Positions 54,858 to 62,690 are shown, counted from the first letter of the stretch. The stretch: DNA of 64,000 bases from Flavobacteriales bacterium (GCA_947449575.1 CANFRV010000003.1:109891-173890); one strand, 5' to 3'. The notes: generated from the letters alone by a model not told the origin. Program-made: numbers and translations.

Positions 54858-55517
54858 ATGCTTACCCAAAGTGAGGAGAACTATTTAAAAGCAATTTATT
54901 CTTTATCGGAGGATCAGAAGGAAGCTATTTCAACCAATTTATTAGCGGAGAAAATGTCTACTAAACCTTCTTCTGTAACGGATATGGTCAAAAAACTTTC
55001 TGTAAAAAAATTGATATCCTATCAGAAATACCAAGGGTGTGAATTGACTGTAGTAGGAAAAAAAAGGGCGATCCAAATAATCAGAAAACACAGATTATGG
55101 GAAGTTTTTCTGGTAAATAACCTAAATTTTGGGTGGGATGAAGTACATGAAATCGCAGAACAATTAGAACATATTCATTCGTCTAAATTAACGGATCATC
55201 TGGAGGAATATCTAGGATTTCCCAAAGTAGATCCGCACGGTGACCCAATTCCCAATAAAAATGGTGTTTTTGAAAAAATCAATAAAAGTATCGCTTTATC
55301 TGATGTTGATACAGCTGTAAAAGGAATTGTTGTGGGAGTTGAAGATGGTTCGTCTGGTTTTTTTCAATTTTTAAAAAGATATGAAATTGGTTTAGGGACT
55401 GAAATAAAAGTAGTGGAAAAATTCAATTTTGATCTTTCTGTTTTGGTTTTAATTGATGGGAAAGAAATTAGTTTTTCTTCTGTTGTTGCGAATAAGATTT
55501 TTATTCAAATTAAATGA
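54858..55517 (+). CDS. DtxR/MntR family metal-dependent transcriptional repressor
   Basis: About 219 residues from the ATG at 54858; earlier in-frame starts would run through the promoter. An N-terminal winged helix (about 1-65, SEENYLKAIYSLSED...MSTKPSSVTDMVKKL) is followed by the metal-binding dimerisation domain (HRLWEVFLVN, EVHEIAEQLEHIHS, and the PKVDPHGDPIP loop) and a C-terminal FeoA/SH3-like domain (about 145-219). It senses Mn2+, Fe2+ or Zn2+; the choice is open. It heads the ABC uptake operon it probably represses. Confidence 0.93.
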   Translation: MLTQSEENYLKAIYSLSEDQKEAISTNLLAEKMSTKPSSVTDMVKKLSVKKLISYQKYQGCELTVVGKKRAIQIIRKHRLWEVFLVNNLNFGWDEVHEIAEQLEHIHSSKLTDHLEEYLGFPKVDPHGDPIPNKNGVFEKINKSIALSDVDTAVKGIVVGVEDGSSGFFQFLKRYEIGLGTEIKVVEKFNFDLSVLVLIDGKEISFSSVVANKIFIQIK

Positions 55518-56455
55518 AAAAACGCATTGCGACATATAAACTTCAATTCGTTTATTCTTGCTGTATAATATGCTTAATTTTCACTCTTTCCAATTGCGTT
55601 TGGAAGCCTGAAAAAGTAGGTGACCCAAAGTTAATTGTTTGCACAACAACGATTATAGGGGATGCTGTTAGAGAATTAGTGAAAGATAGATATGTGGTTA
55701 AAACATTGATGGGCGCTGGGGTTGATCCACATATGTACGAGGCAAAACCATCCGATGTTCGTGCTTTAGGAAATGCTAGAGTTATTATCTTTAATGGATT
55801 GCATTTGGAAGGAAAAATGACAGATTTATTTGAAAGAATGTCTTCTGAAAAGGATGTTATTGCGTTTTCCAATGGAATGGAAGCGAATCGTTTACTAAAA
55901 TTAAATGCGCATTCAACAGATCCACATGTGTGGTTTGATCCTATTTTATGGCTGCAAGGAGTGAAAGAATGTGCTACTCAATTATCTCTCATTTTCCCCA
56001 AAGACAGTGCGTTTATTCTCGCTAATTATTTGAAAATTGAAACTGATTTATTGAATTTAAACGCTGATATTTTAAGGTCTTTACATGAAATTCCTGCTCA
56101 ACAGCGCGTAATGATTACGTCGCATGATGCATTTCATTATTTCGGGAGGGCTTTCACTATTGAGGTATTGGCGATTCAAGGAATTTCAACGGTTTCTGAA
56201 CCTGGGTTAAAAGATGTTTCAAATTTGGTGAATATGATTGTTAAACGTAAAATAAAAGCAATTTTCGTAGAAAGTAGTGTTTCTTCAAAATCTATTACCT
56301 CTGTAATTGAAGGTTGCAAAGCGAGGGGACATATAGTTAAAATAGGAGGGACCATCTATTCGGATGCACTCGGCGATAAAAAATCGGGAGCGGATACATA
56401 CATCGGAATGATGAAAAGTAATACGAAGACGCTGATTAATGCGTTGACAAAGTGA
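55514..56455 (+). CDS. Metal ABC transporter substrate-binding lipoprotein (ZnuA/MntA type)
   Basis: A 313-residue cluster A-I binding protein with an N-terminal membrane/lipid anchor (SNC lipobox-like, Cys 28). Predicted metal ligands follow family order: His in DPHMYE, His in DPHVWFDP, Glu in AIFVESS and Asp in YSDAL. The His-His-Glu-Asp set points to Mn2+ or Fe2+ rather than the His-rich Zn type, and no His-rich loop is seen. Overlaps the regulator stop by 4 nt. Confidence 0.92.
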   Translation: MKKRIATYKLQFVYSCCIICLIFTLSNCVWKPEKVGDPKLIVCTTTIIGDAVRELVKDRYVVKTLMGAGVDPHMYEAKPSDVRALGNARVIIFNGLHLEGKMTDLFERMSSEKDVIAFSNGMEANRLLKLNAHSTDPHVWFDPILWLQGVKECATQLSLIFPKDSAFILANYLKIETDLLNLNADILRSLHEIPAQQRVMITSHDAFHYFGRAFTIEVLAIQGISTVSEPGLKDVSNLVNMIVKRKIKAIFVESSVSSKSITSVIEGCKARGHIVKIGGTIYSDALGDKKSGADTYIGMMKSNTKTLINALTK

Positions 56456-56472
56456 AAAATAGGGAAGGGCGT

Positions 56473-57270
56473 ATGAAGAACAAAAAAAATAGCATAGAAG
56501 TTCATAATTTATCAGTGGCATACAATAAAATTCCTGTTCTCTGGGATATTGATTTCGAAATCCCTCAAGGTCAGATTATTGGAATTGTTGGTCCCAATGG
56601 TTCGGGAAAATCTACGCTCTTAAAAGCAATTATGGGATTGGTTCCTTTGTCCAGTGGATATACTAAAATATTTGATAAAGATCTGAATGCAGTGAGGGAA
56701 AAAGTGGCGTATGTTCCTCAAAGAGAATCTGTTGATTGGAATTTCCCGGCGACGGTTGAAGATGTAGTTAGAATGGGCCGCTATAAGCCAGGAAAGTTGT
56801 TCAATCGTTTGAGTGTTATTGACAAGGAATTGGCATCGCAAGCGATTGAAAAAGTGAAATTGACTCCCTACAAGGATCGTCAAATTGCACAACTTTCAGG
56901 TGGACAACAACAACGTGTTTTTTTAGCGAGAGCTTTGGCGCAAGGTGCTGATATTTATATCATGGACGAACCTTTTGTGGGGGTTGATGTGGCAACAGAA
57001 AAGACGATTTTAGATCTGCTAATTACCATGAAAAATGAAGGAAAAACGGTAGTGATTGTGCATCATGATTTACAAACGGTTTCCAATTCATTCGATTATT
57101 TAGTATTGTTGAATACACGATTAATTGCACATGGTCCGACCAAAGAAGTTTTAACAGAAGAAAACCTGCAAGCTACGTATGGTGGGCAATTAAATTTATT
57201 GACCAAACTTCAGAATATAATTAAAGAAAAAGATTTCCCCATTCGAGAAAAAGGATTTGAAGACAAATGA
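56473..57270 (+). CDS. Metal ABC transporter ATP-binding protein
   Basis: About 265 residues from the ATG at 56473, preceded by a purine-rich AGGGAAGGG; a GTG 21 nt earlier is possible. Walker A GPNGSGKST (about 36-44), signature LSGGQQQRVFLARAL, Walker B IYIMDEPF and the H-loop VHHD are all present. It powers the two permeases that follow. It overlaps the first permease start by 4 nt. Confidence 0.95.
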   Translation: MKNKKNSIEVHNLSVAYNKIPVLWDIDFEIPQGQIIGIVGPNGSGKSTLLKAIMGLVPLSSGYTKIFDKDLNAVREKVAYVPQRESVDWNFPATVEDVVRMGRYKPGKLFNRLSVIDKELASQAIEKVKLTPYKDRQIAQLSGGQQQRVFLARALAQGADIYIMDEPFVGVDVATEKTILDLLITMKNEGKTVVIVHHDLQTVSNSFDYLVLLNTRLIAHGPTKEVLTEENLQATYGGQLNLLTKLQNIIKEKDFPIREKGFEDK

Positions 57271-58541
57271 TGGAAGGAATTACATACTTTTTTACGGACC
57301 CAATTGCTCAAAAGGTAATCATGGGAATTGCCATTATTGGCGCAGTTTCTGGCGTTGTTGGCACGTTTTCATTTTTACGAAAAAAGACATTGATTGCCGA
57401 TGCGATTTCACATTCAGTTCTTCCAGGAATTTGTTTAGGCTTCATGTTTGCAGGTACAAAAGATCCAATTGTTTTGTTAACGGGCGCATTAGTAATTGGT
57501 TGGATTTCTGTGTGGCTAATTGATTATTTATCGAGTACCACTAAATTAAGCGCAGATACTGCAATAGCGCTTGTTTCTACTTTGTTTTTTGCTATTGGAT
57601 CGGTTCTATTATCGGTTATCTCGAAGAGCCAGAATGCAGAACAAACAGGATTGAAAAATTTCCTTTTTGGAAAAGCGGCCACCATGACAACTTTTGATGT
57701 TGAGGTTTTTACAGTTGTTTCAATCGCCATCTTTGTTTTAGTTATCCTCTTTTTTAAACCTTTTCAATTGGTTTGTTTTAATCATGAATTTGCCAAATCT
57801 ATCGGTGTAAAGGTCAAAAGGATGGAGTTCTTATTATCTACTTTAACCGTGATGACAGTAGCAATTGGAATTCAGGCTGTTGGAGTGGTTTTGATGTCGG
57901 CTTTATTAATAGCACCAGCAGCTTCGGCTAGATATTGGACGAATAGATTGCCTATTATGATTTTACTGGCAGCTCTCTTTGGCACGTTTTCAAGTGTAAT
58001 AGGAGTGATGTTGTCAACAATGAAAAATAATATGCCGACGGGTCCTTGGATTGTTTTTTCACTTTTCACCTTTACGCTATTTACGCTCTTGTTTGCGCCT
58101 CATAAAGGATGGTTTTCAATTAAAAGGAGGAATCTTTCCAACCATAAAAAAATAACAGAAGAGAATTTATTAAAGACTTTTTACCAACTAAAAGAGGAGG
58201 GAAACACAGCGGTTTCGTTCAGAGATTTTTTAGAAAAACGGGCAGTTGACACGCATTCGTTGGTAAGAGATGTAAGAAGAATGGTCAAGCACGGATTTCT
58301 GGTCGAAAAGGATAAAACGTTTTCTCTTACGGAAAGTGGAAACAAGGAAGCGGCTAGGGTGCTTCGTTCGCATCGTTTATGGGAATTGTATTTGACCAAC
58401 AGAATGAATTTTAAGAATGATCATATTCACGGAACGGCGGAAACCATCGAACATTTAATTACTCCAGAGATTGAACAATTACTATTGAAGGAATTGGATT
58501 TCCCCACTTCTGATCCTCATAACAAAGAAATACCGTACTAA
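57267..58541 (+). CDS. Metal ABC permease fused to a DtxR-like regulatory domain
   Basis: A 424-residue protein. Residues about 1-280 form the ABC-3 permease with eight or so membrane helices (HSVLPGICLGFMF, VGVVLMSALLIAPAASA). Residues from about 295 form a cytoplasmic winged helix plus metal-binding dimerisation domain like that of DtxR/MntR: TEENLLKTFYQLKEEG, RSHRLWELYLTNRM, HGTAETIEHLITPE and DFPTSDPHNKEIPY. It could sense cytoplasmic metal at the transporter or bind DNA at the membrane. The fusion recurs in Bacteroidota to my knowledge. Confidence 0.92.
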   Translation: MMEGITYFFTDPIAQKVIMGIAIIGAVSGVVGTFSFLRKKTLIADAISHSVLPGICLGFMFAGTKDPIVLLTGALVIGWISVWLIDYLSSTTKLSADTAIALVSTLFFAIGSVLLSVISKSQNAEQTGLKNFLFGKAATMTTFDVEVFTVVSIAIFVLVILFFKPFQLVCFNHEFAKSIGVKVKRMEFLLSTLTVMTVAIGIQAVGVVLMSALLIAPAASARYWTNRLPIMILLAALFGTFSSVIGVMLSTMKNNMPTGPWIVFSLFTFTLFTLLFAPHKGWFSIKRRNLSNHKKITEENLLKTFYQLKEEGNTAVSFRDFLEKRAVDTHSLVRDVRRMVKHGFLVEKDKTFSLTESGNKEAARVLRSHRLWELYLTNRMNFKNDHIHGTAETIEHLITPEIEQLLLKELDFPTSDPHNKEIPY

Positions 58542-58544
58542 AAA

Positions 58545-59417
58545 ATGGGTTTAAACGATATATTAACGTTAATCACAGCTCTATTAATTGCGTGGAGTTG
58601 TTCTTTGCTCGGTTGCTTTTTGGTGTTGAGAAAGGTGGTAATGGTTGGCGATGCTATTTCTCATAGTGTGCTTCCTGGAATTGTGATTGCTTATTTAATA
58701 AGTACAAAATTTGATTCCATTTTTATTTTAATTGGTGCTGCTATTTTTGGCGTCTTTACTACGTTTTTGATTGATTTTTTTCACAAGAAATTAAAATTGC
58801 AAGAAGATGCTTCCATCGGTATAACGTTCACGTGGTTATTTGCTGCAGGCGTCATTTTAATTTCCTTGTTTGGGGATGGAAATGCGGATTTAGACCAAGA
58901 TTGTGTTTTATTTGGTGAATTAGGTACTAGTTTTCTAGATAAAATAATCTATCACGGCCGCTTATTTGGTACCCGCAGTATGTTAATGATTTTACCCGTA
59001 TTTATAATAGTCGTTCTTTTTGTTGTATTTGGATTTAAAGGCTTACAGATCATTTCTTTTCACCAAGAATATGCGAAGTCAAAAGGTATTAATGTTTCAT
59101 TTTGGCACTACACCTTTATGTCGTTGGTTAGTATTACGACTGTGATGAGTTTTGAAAGTGTAGGAGCAATACTCGTCGTTGGATTGTTGGTAATTCCGCC
59201 TGCTACTGCCTATTTATTGGTAAATAAGTTGCCTTCTATGTTATTCGTTTCATGTATTATTTCGACGATTGCCTGCTTTGTTGGGTATTATTTATCTATT
59301 ATTTTCGATGTTTCTCTGAGTTCAATGATCATTGTCACCGCTGGTAGTTTATTTATGCTTGTGTTAGGGTTTATTAAAATCAGATTTCAAGTGCAAAAAA
59401 CAGTCGAGTTGAAGTAG
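58545..59417 (+). CDS. Metal ABC transporter permease
   Basis: A 290-residue ABC-3 family permease with about eight helices and the typical GDAISHSVLPGIVIAY and GAILVVGLLVIPPATAYLL stretches. It probably pairs with the fused permease in a heterodimer, explaining two permease genes. Starts 3 nt after the fused gene. It has no C-terminal regulatory domain. Confidence 0.94.
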   Translation: MGLNDILTLITALLIAWSCSLLGCFLVLRKVVMVGDAISHSVLPGIVIAYLISTKFDSIFILIGAAIFGVFTTFLIDFFHKKLKLQEDASIGITFTWLFAAGVILISLFGDGNADLDQDCVLFGELGTSFLDKIIYHGRLFGTRSMLMILPVFIIVVLFVVFGFKGLQIISFHQEYAKSKGINVSFWHYTFMSLVSITTVMSFESVGAILVVGLLVIPPATAYLLVNKLPSMLFVSCIISTIACFVGYYLSIIFDVSLSSMIIVTAGSLFMLVLGFIKIRFQVQKTVELK

Positions 59418-59469
59418 GATTTTTGCACCTTATTTTCTGACATAAATTAACATTTTTTAAAATAATAAA

Positions 59470-59502
59470 TTTGGATTATCACCTCAAATCGACTTACCTT
59501 TG
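59470..59502 (+). promoter_or_regulatory. Promoter of candidate small RNA copy 1
   Basis: TTTG at 59470-59473, a 21-nt spacer and TACCTTTG at 59495-59502 match the Bacteroidota consensus. Confidence 0.75.
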
Positions 59503-59507
59503 TATTG

Positions 59508-59597
59508 TACAATTCATAGTTGTAGGTTAGGTTTTATAGTTTTAGCAAAGTTTAGCGAAAAGAGGAACAAATTTTATATGAATTTGTTCCTCTTTTT
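59508..59597 (+). ncRNA. Candidate small RNA, copy 1 of a four-member set
   Basis: A 90-nt unit. The first 40 nt (59508-59547) are identical to those of copy 2 and contain the decamer AGGTTAGGTT (59524-59533). It ends in a 15-16 bp intrinsic terminator (59558-59597, arms AAAGAGGAACAAATT and complement) with a 7-nt loop and T run. The conserved 40 nt contain no start codon with an open frame. It lies in the 1-kb gap after the metal operon. I know no matching Rfam family; an RNA search is decisive. Confidence 0.8.
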
Positions 59598-59757
59598 GAT
59601 TTTCAGGCGGATCAAAATATCCTGAGAAAAAGGATATAATAAAAGAATATCTCTAAAATCCGATTCAGAAGAGAGTAGATAAATGATATTAATAAGCTGA
59701 TTTTCAAATAAATAAAATTTAATTAGATTTTTAATGAAAAATAAATCCTAATTTTTC

Positions 59758-59787
59758 TTGTTAATTCAAAATATTATTCTAAATTTG
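59758..59787 (+). promoter_or_regulatory. Promoter of candidate small RNA copy 2
   Basis: TTG at 59758-59760, a 19-nt spacer and TAAATTTG at 59780-59787. Confidence 0.75.
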
Positions 59788-59792
59788 CATCA

Positions 59793-59882
59793 TACAATTC
59801 ATAGTTGTAGGTTAGGTTTTATAGTTTTAGCAGAATTAAACAGAAAGAGGAACAAAATTCATAAGATTTTGTTCCTCTTTTT
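59793..59882 (+). ncRNA. Candidate small RNA, copy 2 of a four-member set
   Basis: A 90-nt unit 285 nt downstream of copy 1, with the same spacing of promoter to 5' block (5 nt). Its first 40 nt (59793-59832) are identical to copy 1. The following 10-15 nt differ, and the terminator (59844-59882) keeps the AAAGAGGAACAAAAT stem with a different loop. Divergence between conserved segments suggests independent, selected genes. Confidence 0.8.
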
Positions 59883-59925
59883 GCTTTTAAAGACTTTTAT
59901 ATTTTATCAAGAAAAAGTGAAAGCA

Positions 59926-59958
59926 GGAACGGAATCTATCAACGAACAAACGACCTCA
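59926..59958. repeat. 33-bp degenerate repeat, copy 1
   Basis: Matches 60249-60281 at 28 of 33 positions (shared ends GGAACGGA and ACGAACAAACGA). It is part of an eroded repeat region with no credible gene. Confidence 0.7.
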
Positions 59959-60034
59959 GAAAGAAAACTAGTAGAAACCGAATCTTCGAAGCACCCTTCC
60001 TTTCGACCTAGGAAAATAATGATTTCTGGAGATT

Positions 60035-60107
60035 AAAAAATGCGTTAAGCAATAGAGGAAGCTACGCAATGCTAATGGAGTAGATCACCTCGATTGTAGC
60101 ATTTTTT
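60035..60107. other. Structured element, long imperfect hairpin
   Basis: Outer arms AAAAAATGC (60035-60043) and GCATTTTTT (60099-60107) pair, as do inner CAAT-GAGG and CCTC-ATTG segments, with a CTAC/GTAG pair in the loop. The T run after the last arm would terminate a plus-strand transcript. It could be a small-RNA 3' end or a bidirectional terminator; no promoter is evident. Confidence 0.5.
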
Positions 60108-60162
60108 GATTGGAAGAGATGATTTTTTTCCAAGTCTTGTCCCGGCACTATCGCTTGGTCTT

Positions 60163-60219
60163 CGAAAGCTGCCACTTTCTCTTTTTTGGTTCTTTCCTCG
60201 AAAGCTATCACTTTCTCTT
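60163..60219. repeat. Direct repeat of 21 bp, period 36
   Basis: CGAAAGCTxxCACTTTCTCTT at 60163-60183 recurs at 60199-60219 with two changes. Part of the same eroded region between the small RNAs and the acyl-CoA reductase gene. Confidence 0.7.
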
Positions 60220-60248
60220 ATTTCAAGACAAAAAAAAAGAACAATGTA

Positions 60249-60281
60249 GGAACGGATTCTTAAAACGAACAAACGATCTCA
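60249..60281. repeat. 33-bp degenerate repeat, copy 2
   Basis: Second copy of the repeat at 59926-59958, 323 nt downstream in the same orientation. Confidence 0.7.
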
Positions 60282-60413
60282 AGCAGAAAAATTAAGAAAA
60301 TAAAAACAGTATTAGATATGAGAGTTACAGTAGTAGAATCCCATATTTGAAACATAAATATCAATTCACCTCAATCCATTATATTCAAAAAAAAAAAACT
60401 ACTTCAAAACCAA

Positions 60414-61457
60414 TTATAACCCCATAATCCATTTCATCACGTCAATTCCATCTGCGTAATCATGTAATTTAGGTGATTGTGCATCGCCAAATGGGATGTA
60501 TTCCTGACCAACAATTGCTTGAATCGAATCTGAATGTTTCTGGATAAATTCATTGACTTCATCTGGAGATGAATAATAGTGGTAATGCACCATAGAAAGC
60601 GGTGAAAACAATTCATCTGTTTCTCGCAGTAAGACAAAATGATTGTCTAGAATTTCCATTAAATTCATCAAATAAACTGCTTTATTGTAATCATAATTGT
60701 TGGCGTATTTATGATGATTGACAATAGGGTGGAAGTCAATAATGGCTTCAAAAAATCGGTTCAAATCAAAATTGACTGGAATCATCAAATGTGAAACATT
60801 GCGACAACCTAAGCCATAGTAACTAAAAATATCGATTCCCAATCGTCTTAATTCTTCAGCTGTTTCATGACCGGTAAGAATCGCAATTGATGTTCTGTTT
60901 TTTCTGAAAAGATGCGGGTATTTCCCAAAATATTGTTCAAAATACTGAAATGAATTATTACTTCCAGTGGCAATAATTGCATCTATTTCTCCCATTCGTC
61001 CCATCGAAAATTGAATTCTTTCGGCCAAGGATGGAGAAAATTGAATGAGTTGTTCAGCTAGCGCTGGAAGCAATGTATTGTCATCAGAGCTTAATTTACT
61101 AATCGCTATATTTCCAGAAAGGAGTACGCATAGGAAATCATGGAAACCCACCAAGGGGATATTTCCAGCCATCACAATTCCAATTCTTTTGGGGGTGTTG
61201 ACATAGGAATAGTCAGCGAGCCAATTTGTAAGTTGTTGTTCCGTTAGAAGTTGGCCTAACGATCCGATGGATTGTAATACATTTTCTTTTGTAAACCAGC
61301 CATTGTAGGAAAATTGTTTAGCGATAATATGCTGTATTTTTACATATTCTGCCTCCGTAGTTCCGGTAGAAAATCCATTCCAAAGTTCTTCTTTTCCTAA
61401 AGAAGTCATCAGTTTTCCTAATTGAACAAACCCTTTTATTTCGTTATCTCTTTTCAC
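60414..61457 (-). CDS. Acyl-CoA reductase (LuxC-like)
   Basis: A 347-residue protein of the LuxC acyl-CoA reductase family: WLADYSY, VNTPKRIGIVMAGNIPLVGFHDFL near residue 95, SSDDNTLLPAL, IDAIIATGSNNS, and a FRKNRTSIAIL segment. LuxC-type enzymes reduce activated fatty acyl groups to aldehydes. No luxAB, luxD or luxE gene is nearby, so bioluminescence is not implied. The catalytic Cys would be in YGLGCRNVSHL. It is divergent from the ferredoxin gene with 177 nt between. Confidence 0.88.
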   Translation of the reverse strand: MKRDNEIKGFVQLGKLMTSLGKEELWNGFSTGTTEAEYVKIQHIIAKQFSYNGWFTKENVLQSIGSLGQLLTEQQLTNWLADYSYVNTPKRIGIVMAGNIPLVGFHDFLCVLLSGNIAISKLSSDDNTLLPALAEQLIQFSPSLAERIQFSMGRMGEIDAIIATGSNNSFQYFEQYFGKYPHLFRKNRTSIAILTGHETAEELRRLGIDIFSYYGLGCRNVSHLMIPVNFDLNRFFEAIIDFHPIVNHHKYANNYDYNKAVYLMNLMEILDNHFVLLRETDELFSPLSMVHYHYYSSPDEVNEFIQKHSDSIQAIVGQEYIPFGDAQSPKLHDYADGIDVMKWIMGL

Positions 61458-61586
61458 CTTGTAAAATTAGCGTCTACGATTGAATTTCACGAATTTAATA
61501 GGACATTTCTTGAATATTAATGCGCATTCAAAAGAAGATATTATTTTTTTAACGAAATTCAATTAATAAATCCATTTTAGGTTGTT

Positions 61587-61594
61587 ATCTTTGT
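61587..61594 (+). promoter_or_regulatory. -7 box (TATCTTTG) of the ferredoxin gene
   Basis: A perfect TAnnTTTG element. It overlaps a GTG codon in frame with the ferredoxin, ruling that codon out as start and supporting the ATG at 61635. Confidence 0.7.
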
Positions 61595-61634
61595 GACGAA
61601 AATACGGAATATACAATTTAATAAAATAGAACAA

Positions 61635-61982
61635 ATGGCGATAATAATTACAGACGAATGCATTAATTGCGGTGCATGCGAGCCAGAATGTCCAAATAAT
61701 GCAATTTATGAAGGTGGTGCTGAGTGGAGATATTCTGATGGAACATCTCTATTGGGTATGATTACAACGTTGGATGGTGATGTAATTGAGGCAGACCATG
61801 CTTTTGAACCGAAAGAAATGGATGTGTACTATATTTCCTCAGATAAATGTACTGAATGCGTAGGATTCCACGATGAACCTCAATGCGCAGCCGTTTGCCC
61901 TGTGGATTGCTGTGTTGATGACGCGGATTATAGAGAATCGGAAGCTGAGCTTTTAGCAAAAAAGGATTTTATGCATGTATAA
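61635..61982 (+). CDS. 2[4Fe-4S] ferredoxin (4Fe-4S dicluster protein)
   Basis: A 115-residue ferredoxin from the ATG at 61635. Cys sets [12 protein letters not shown] (about 9-20) and [18 protein letters not shown] (about 75-92) hold two [4Fe-4S] clusters. The second has an 8-residue insertion, the Allochromatium vinosum type. Low-potential electron carrier. Divergent to the acyl-CoA reductase, with its own promoter and terminator; a link between the two is not shown. Confidence 0.95.
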   Translation: MAIIITDECINCGACEPECPNNAIYEGGAEWRYSDGTSLLGMITTLDGDVIEADHAFEPKEMDVYYISSDKCTECVGFHDEPQCAAVCPVDCCVDDADYRESEAELLAKKDFMHV

Positions 61983-62000
61983 GATCAAAGATAATACGTT

Positions 62001-62031
62001 AAAATCCACCTTCATGGGTGGATTTTTTTTT
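62001..62031 (+). terminator. Intrinsic terminator of the ferredoxin gene
   Basis: An 8-bp stem AATCCACC / GGTGGATT with a 6-nt loop and nine T, 19 nt after the ferredoxin stop. Confidence 0.93.
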
Positions 62032-62092
62032 GCTATATACATTAAAATAAAAAATAGTTTATTAAATAGATGGTAGTTGTCGAAAAACTGAC

Positions 62093-62100
62093 TACTTTTG
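62093..62100 (+). promoter_or_regulatory. -7 box (TACTTTTG) of the SRP RNA gene
   Basis: A TAnnTTTG element directly upstream of the SRP RNA. No canonical -33 was found at the usual distance. Confidence 0.6.
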
Positions 62101-62104
62101 TGGC

Positions 62105-62204
62105 TGGGGTAAGTCTTATACGACCAGCTCCTTCCAATTCCTCCAGGACGGGAACGTAGCAAAGGTCGGAAGTTGAGCGGTGCGATATAATCAGCTTACC
62201 CCTC
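62105..62204 (+). ncRNA. ffs: Signal recognition particle RNA, small bacterial type
   Basis: About 100 nt folding as one long hairpin. Ends GGGGTAAG (62106-62113) and CTTACCCC (62195-62202) pair. The apical part is the universally conserved SRP domain IV: CCAGG opposite AGCA as the symmetric loop, and an ACG-GGAA-CGT tip with GGAA tetraloop (about 62143-62163). A T run follows. It binds Ffh and targets membrane proteins. Transcript ends are inferred. Confidence 0.92.
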
Positions 62205-62300
62205 TTTTTTTTCTAAAAAGAAATCCCAAGTTTTGAAATTTCAATTAATAGTAGGGTTAAGGTACAAAATCTTAAAAAAAGTCACTATTTAATTAATTTC

Positions 62301-62337
62301 GAAGCGAAGTTGAAAAGGTGGTAAACTTTCATTATCA
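62301..62337. repeat. 37-bp direct repeat flanking an XRE gene, left copy
   Basis: GAAGCGAAGTTGAAAA and a following TTTCATTATCA closely match 62732-62769. The copies bracket the 62354-62650 gene in the same orientation. Confidence 0.65.
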
Positions 62338-62353
62338 TTGGGTTCTTATTAGG

Positions 62354-62650
62354 TTAGAGTTTTATAGATAATTCAAGGTTTCCCCCAAGTCCTAATTCGA
62401 TAATTTTTTTCAAAGTTGAAAGTCTGACCTCTTTAATGTTATTTTCAATTTTCGAAATATATGATTTTGTGGTACCTACTTTTTGGGCAAGTTGCTCTTG
62501 AGTCATTCCTTTTTCAAGGCGTGCCTCTTGTATTAATGCTCCAATCTTAAAGTTTTCATACCCTTCTTCTAACGTATCACGTTTTTTTGTTCCAACTTTT
62601 CCGTAATGTTTGTCCTTGAATTGGTCTAGAGTCGCTATATTATTTTTCAC
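62354..62650 (-). CDS. XRE/HigA-like helix-turn-helix regulator
   Basis: A 98-residue protein with a helix-turn-helix at about 34-90 (EKGMTQEQLAQKVGTTKSYISKIEN). The N-terminal extension KRDTLEEGYENFKIGALIQEAR is typical of HigA-type antitoxins. It is about 50% similar to the 101-residue protein at 63517. No toxin gene lies next to it, so it is an orphan or solitary regulator. A palindrome in its promoter suggests autoregulation. Confidence 0.9.
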   Translation of the reverse strand: MKNNIATLDQFKDKHYGKVGTKKRDTLEEGYENFKIGALIQEARLEKGMTQEQLAQKVGTTKSYISKIENNIKEVRLSTLKKIIELGLGGNLELSIKL

Positions 62651-62656
62651 TTTCCA

Positions 62657-62664
62657 AATTTACG
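62657..62664 (-). promoter_or_regulatory. -7 box (TAAATTTG) of the XRE gene at 62354
   Basis: A TAnnTTTG element on the minus strand ending 6 nt before the ATG; almost leaderless. Confidence 0.6.
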
Positions 62665-62668
62665 ATAA

Positions 62669-62690
62669 GTTTCACTAAAGTGCAACTTTA
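62669..62690. promoter_or_regulatory. Candidate autoregulatory operator
   Basis: AAGTTTCACT-AA-AGTGCAACTT, a 22-bp palindrome with one mismatch, placed 4 nt upstream of the -7 box. Typical of XRE/HigA autorepression; binding is inferred. Confidence 0.65.

Noticed and set aside
59758..60272. Open frames across the small RNA copy 2 and repeat tract, both strands
   Set aside because: They run through a promoter, a terminator and degenerate repeats; the apparent peptides are simple sequence.
60414..61457. Bioluminescence (lux) operon suggested by the LuxC-like protein
   Set aside because: No luxA, luxB, luxD or luxE gene beside it; LuxC-family reductases occur widely without luminescence.
62350..62375. 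Possible fifth small RNA copy (TTAGGTTAGAGTTTTATAG)
   Set aside because: It overlaps the 3' end of the XRE coding sequence, lacks the exact decamer, promoter and terminator.
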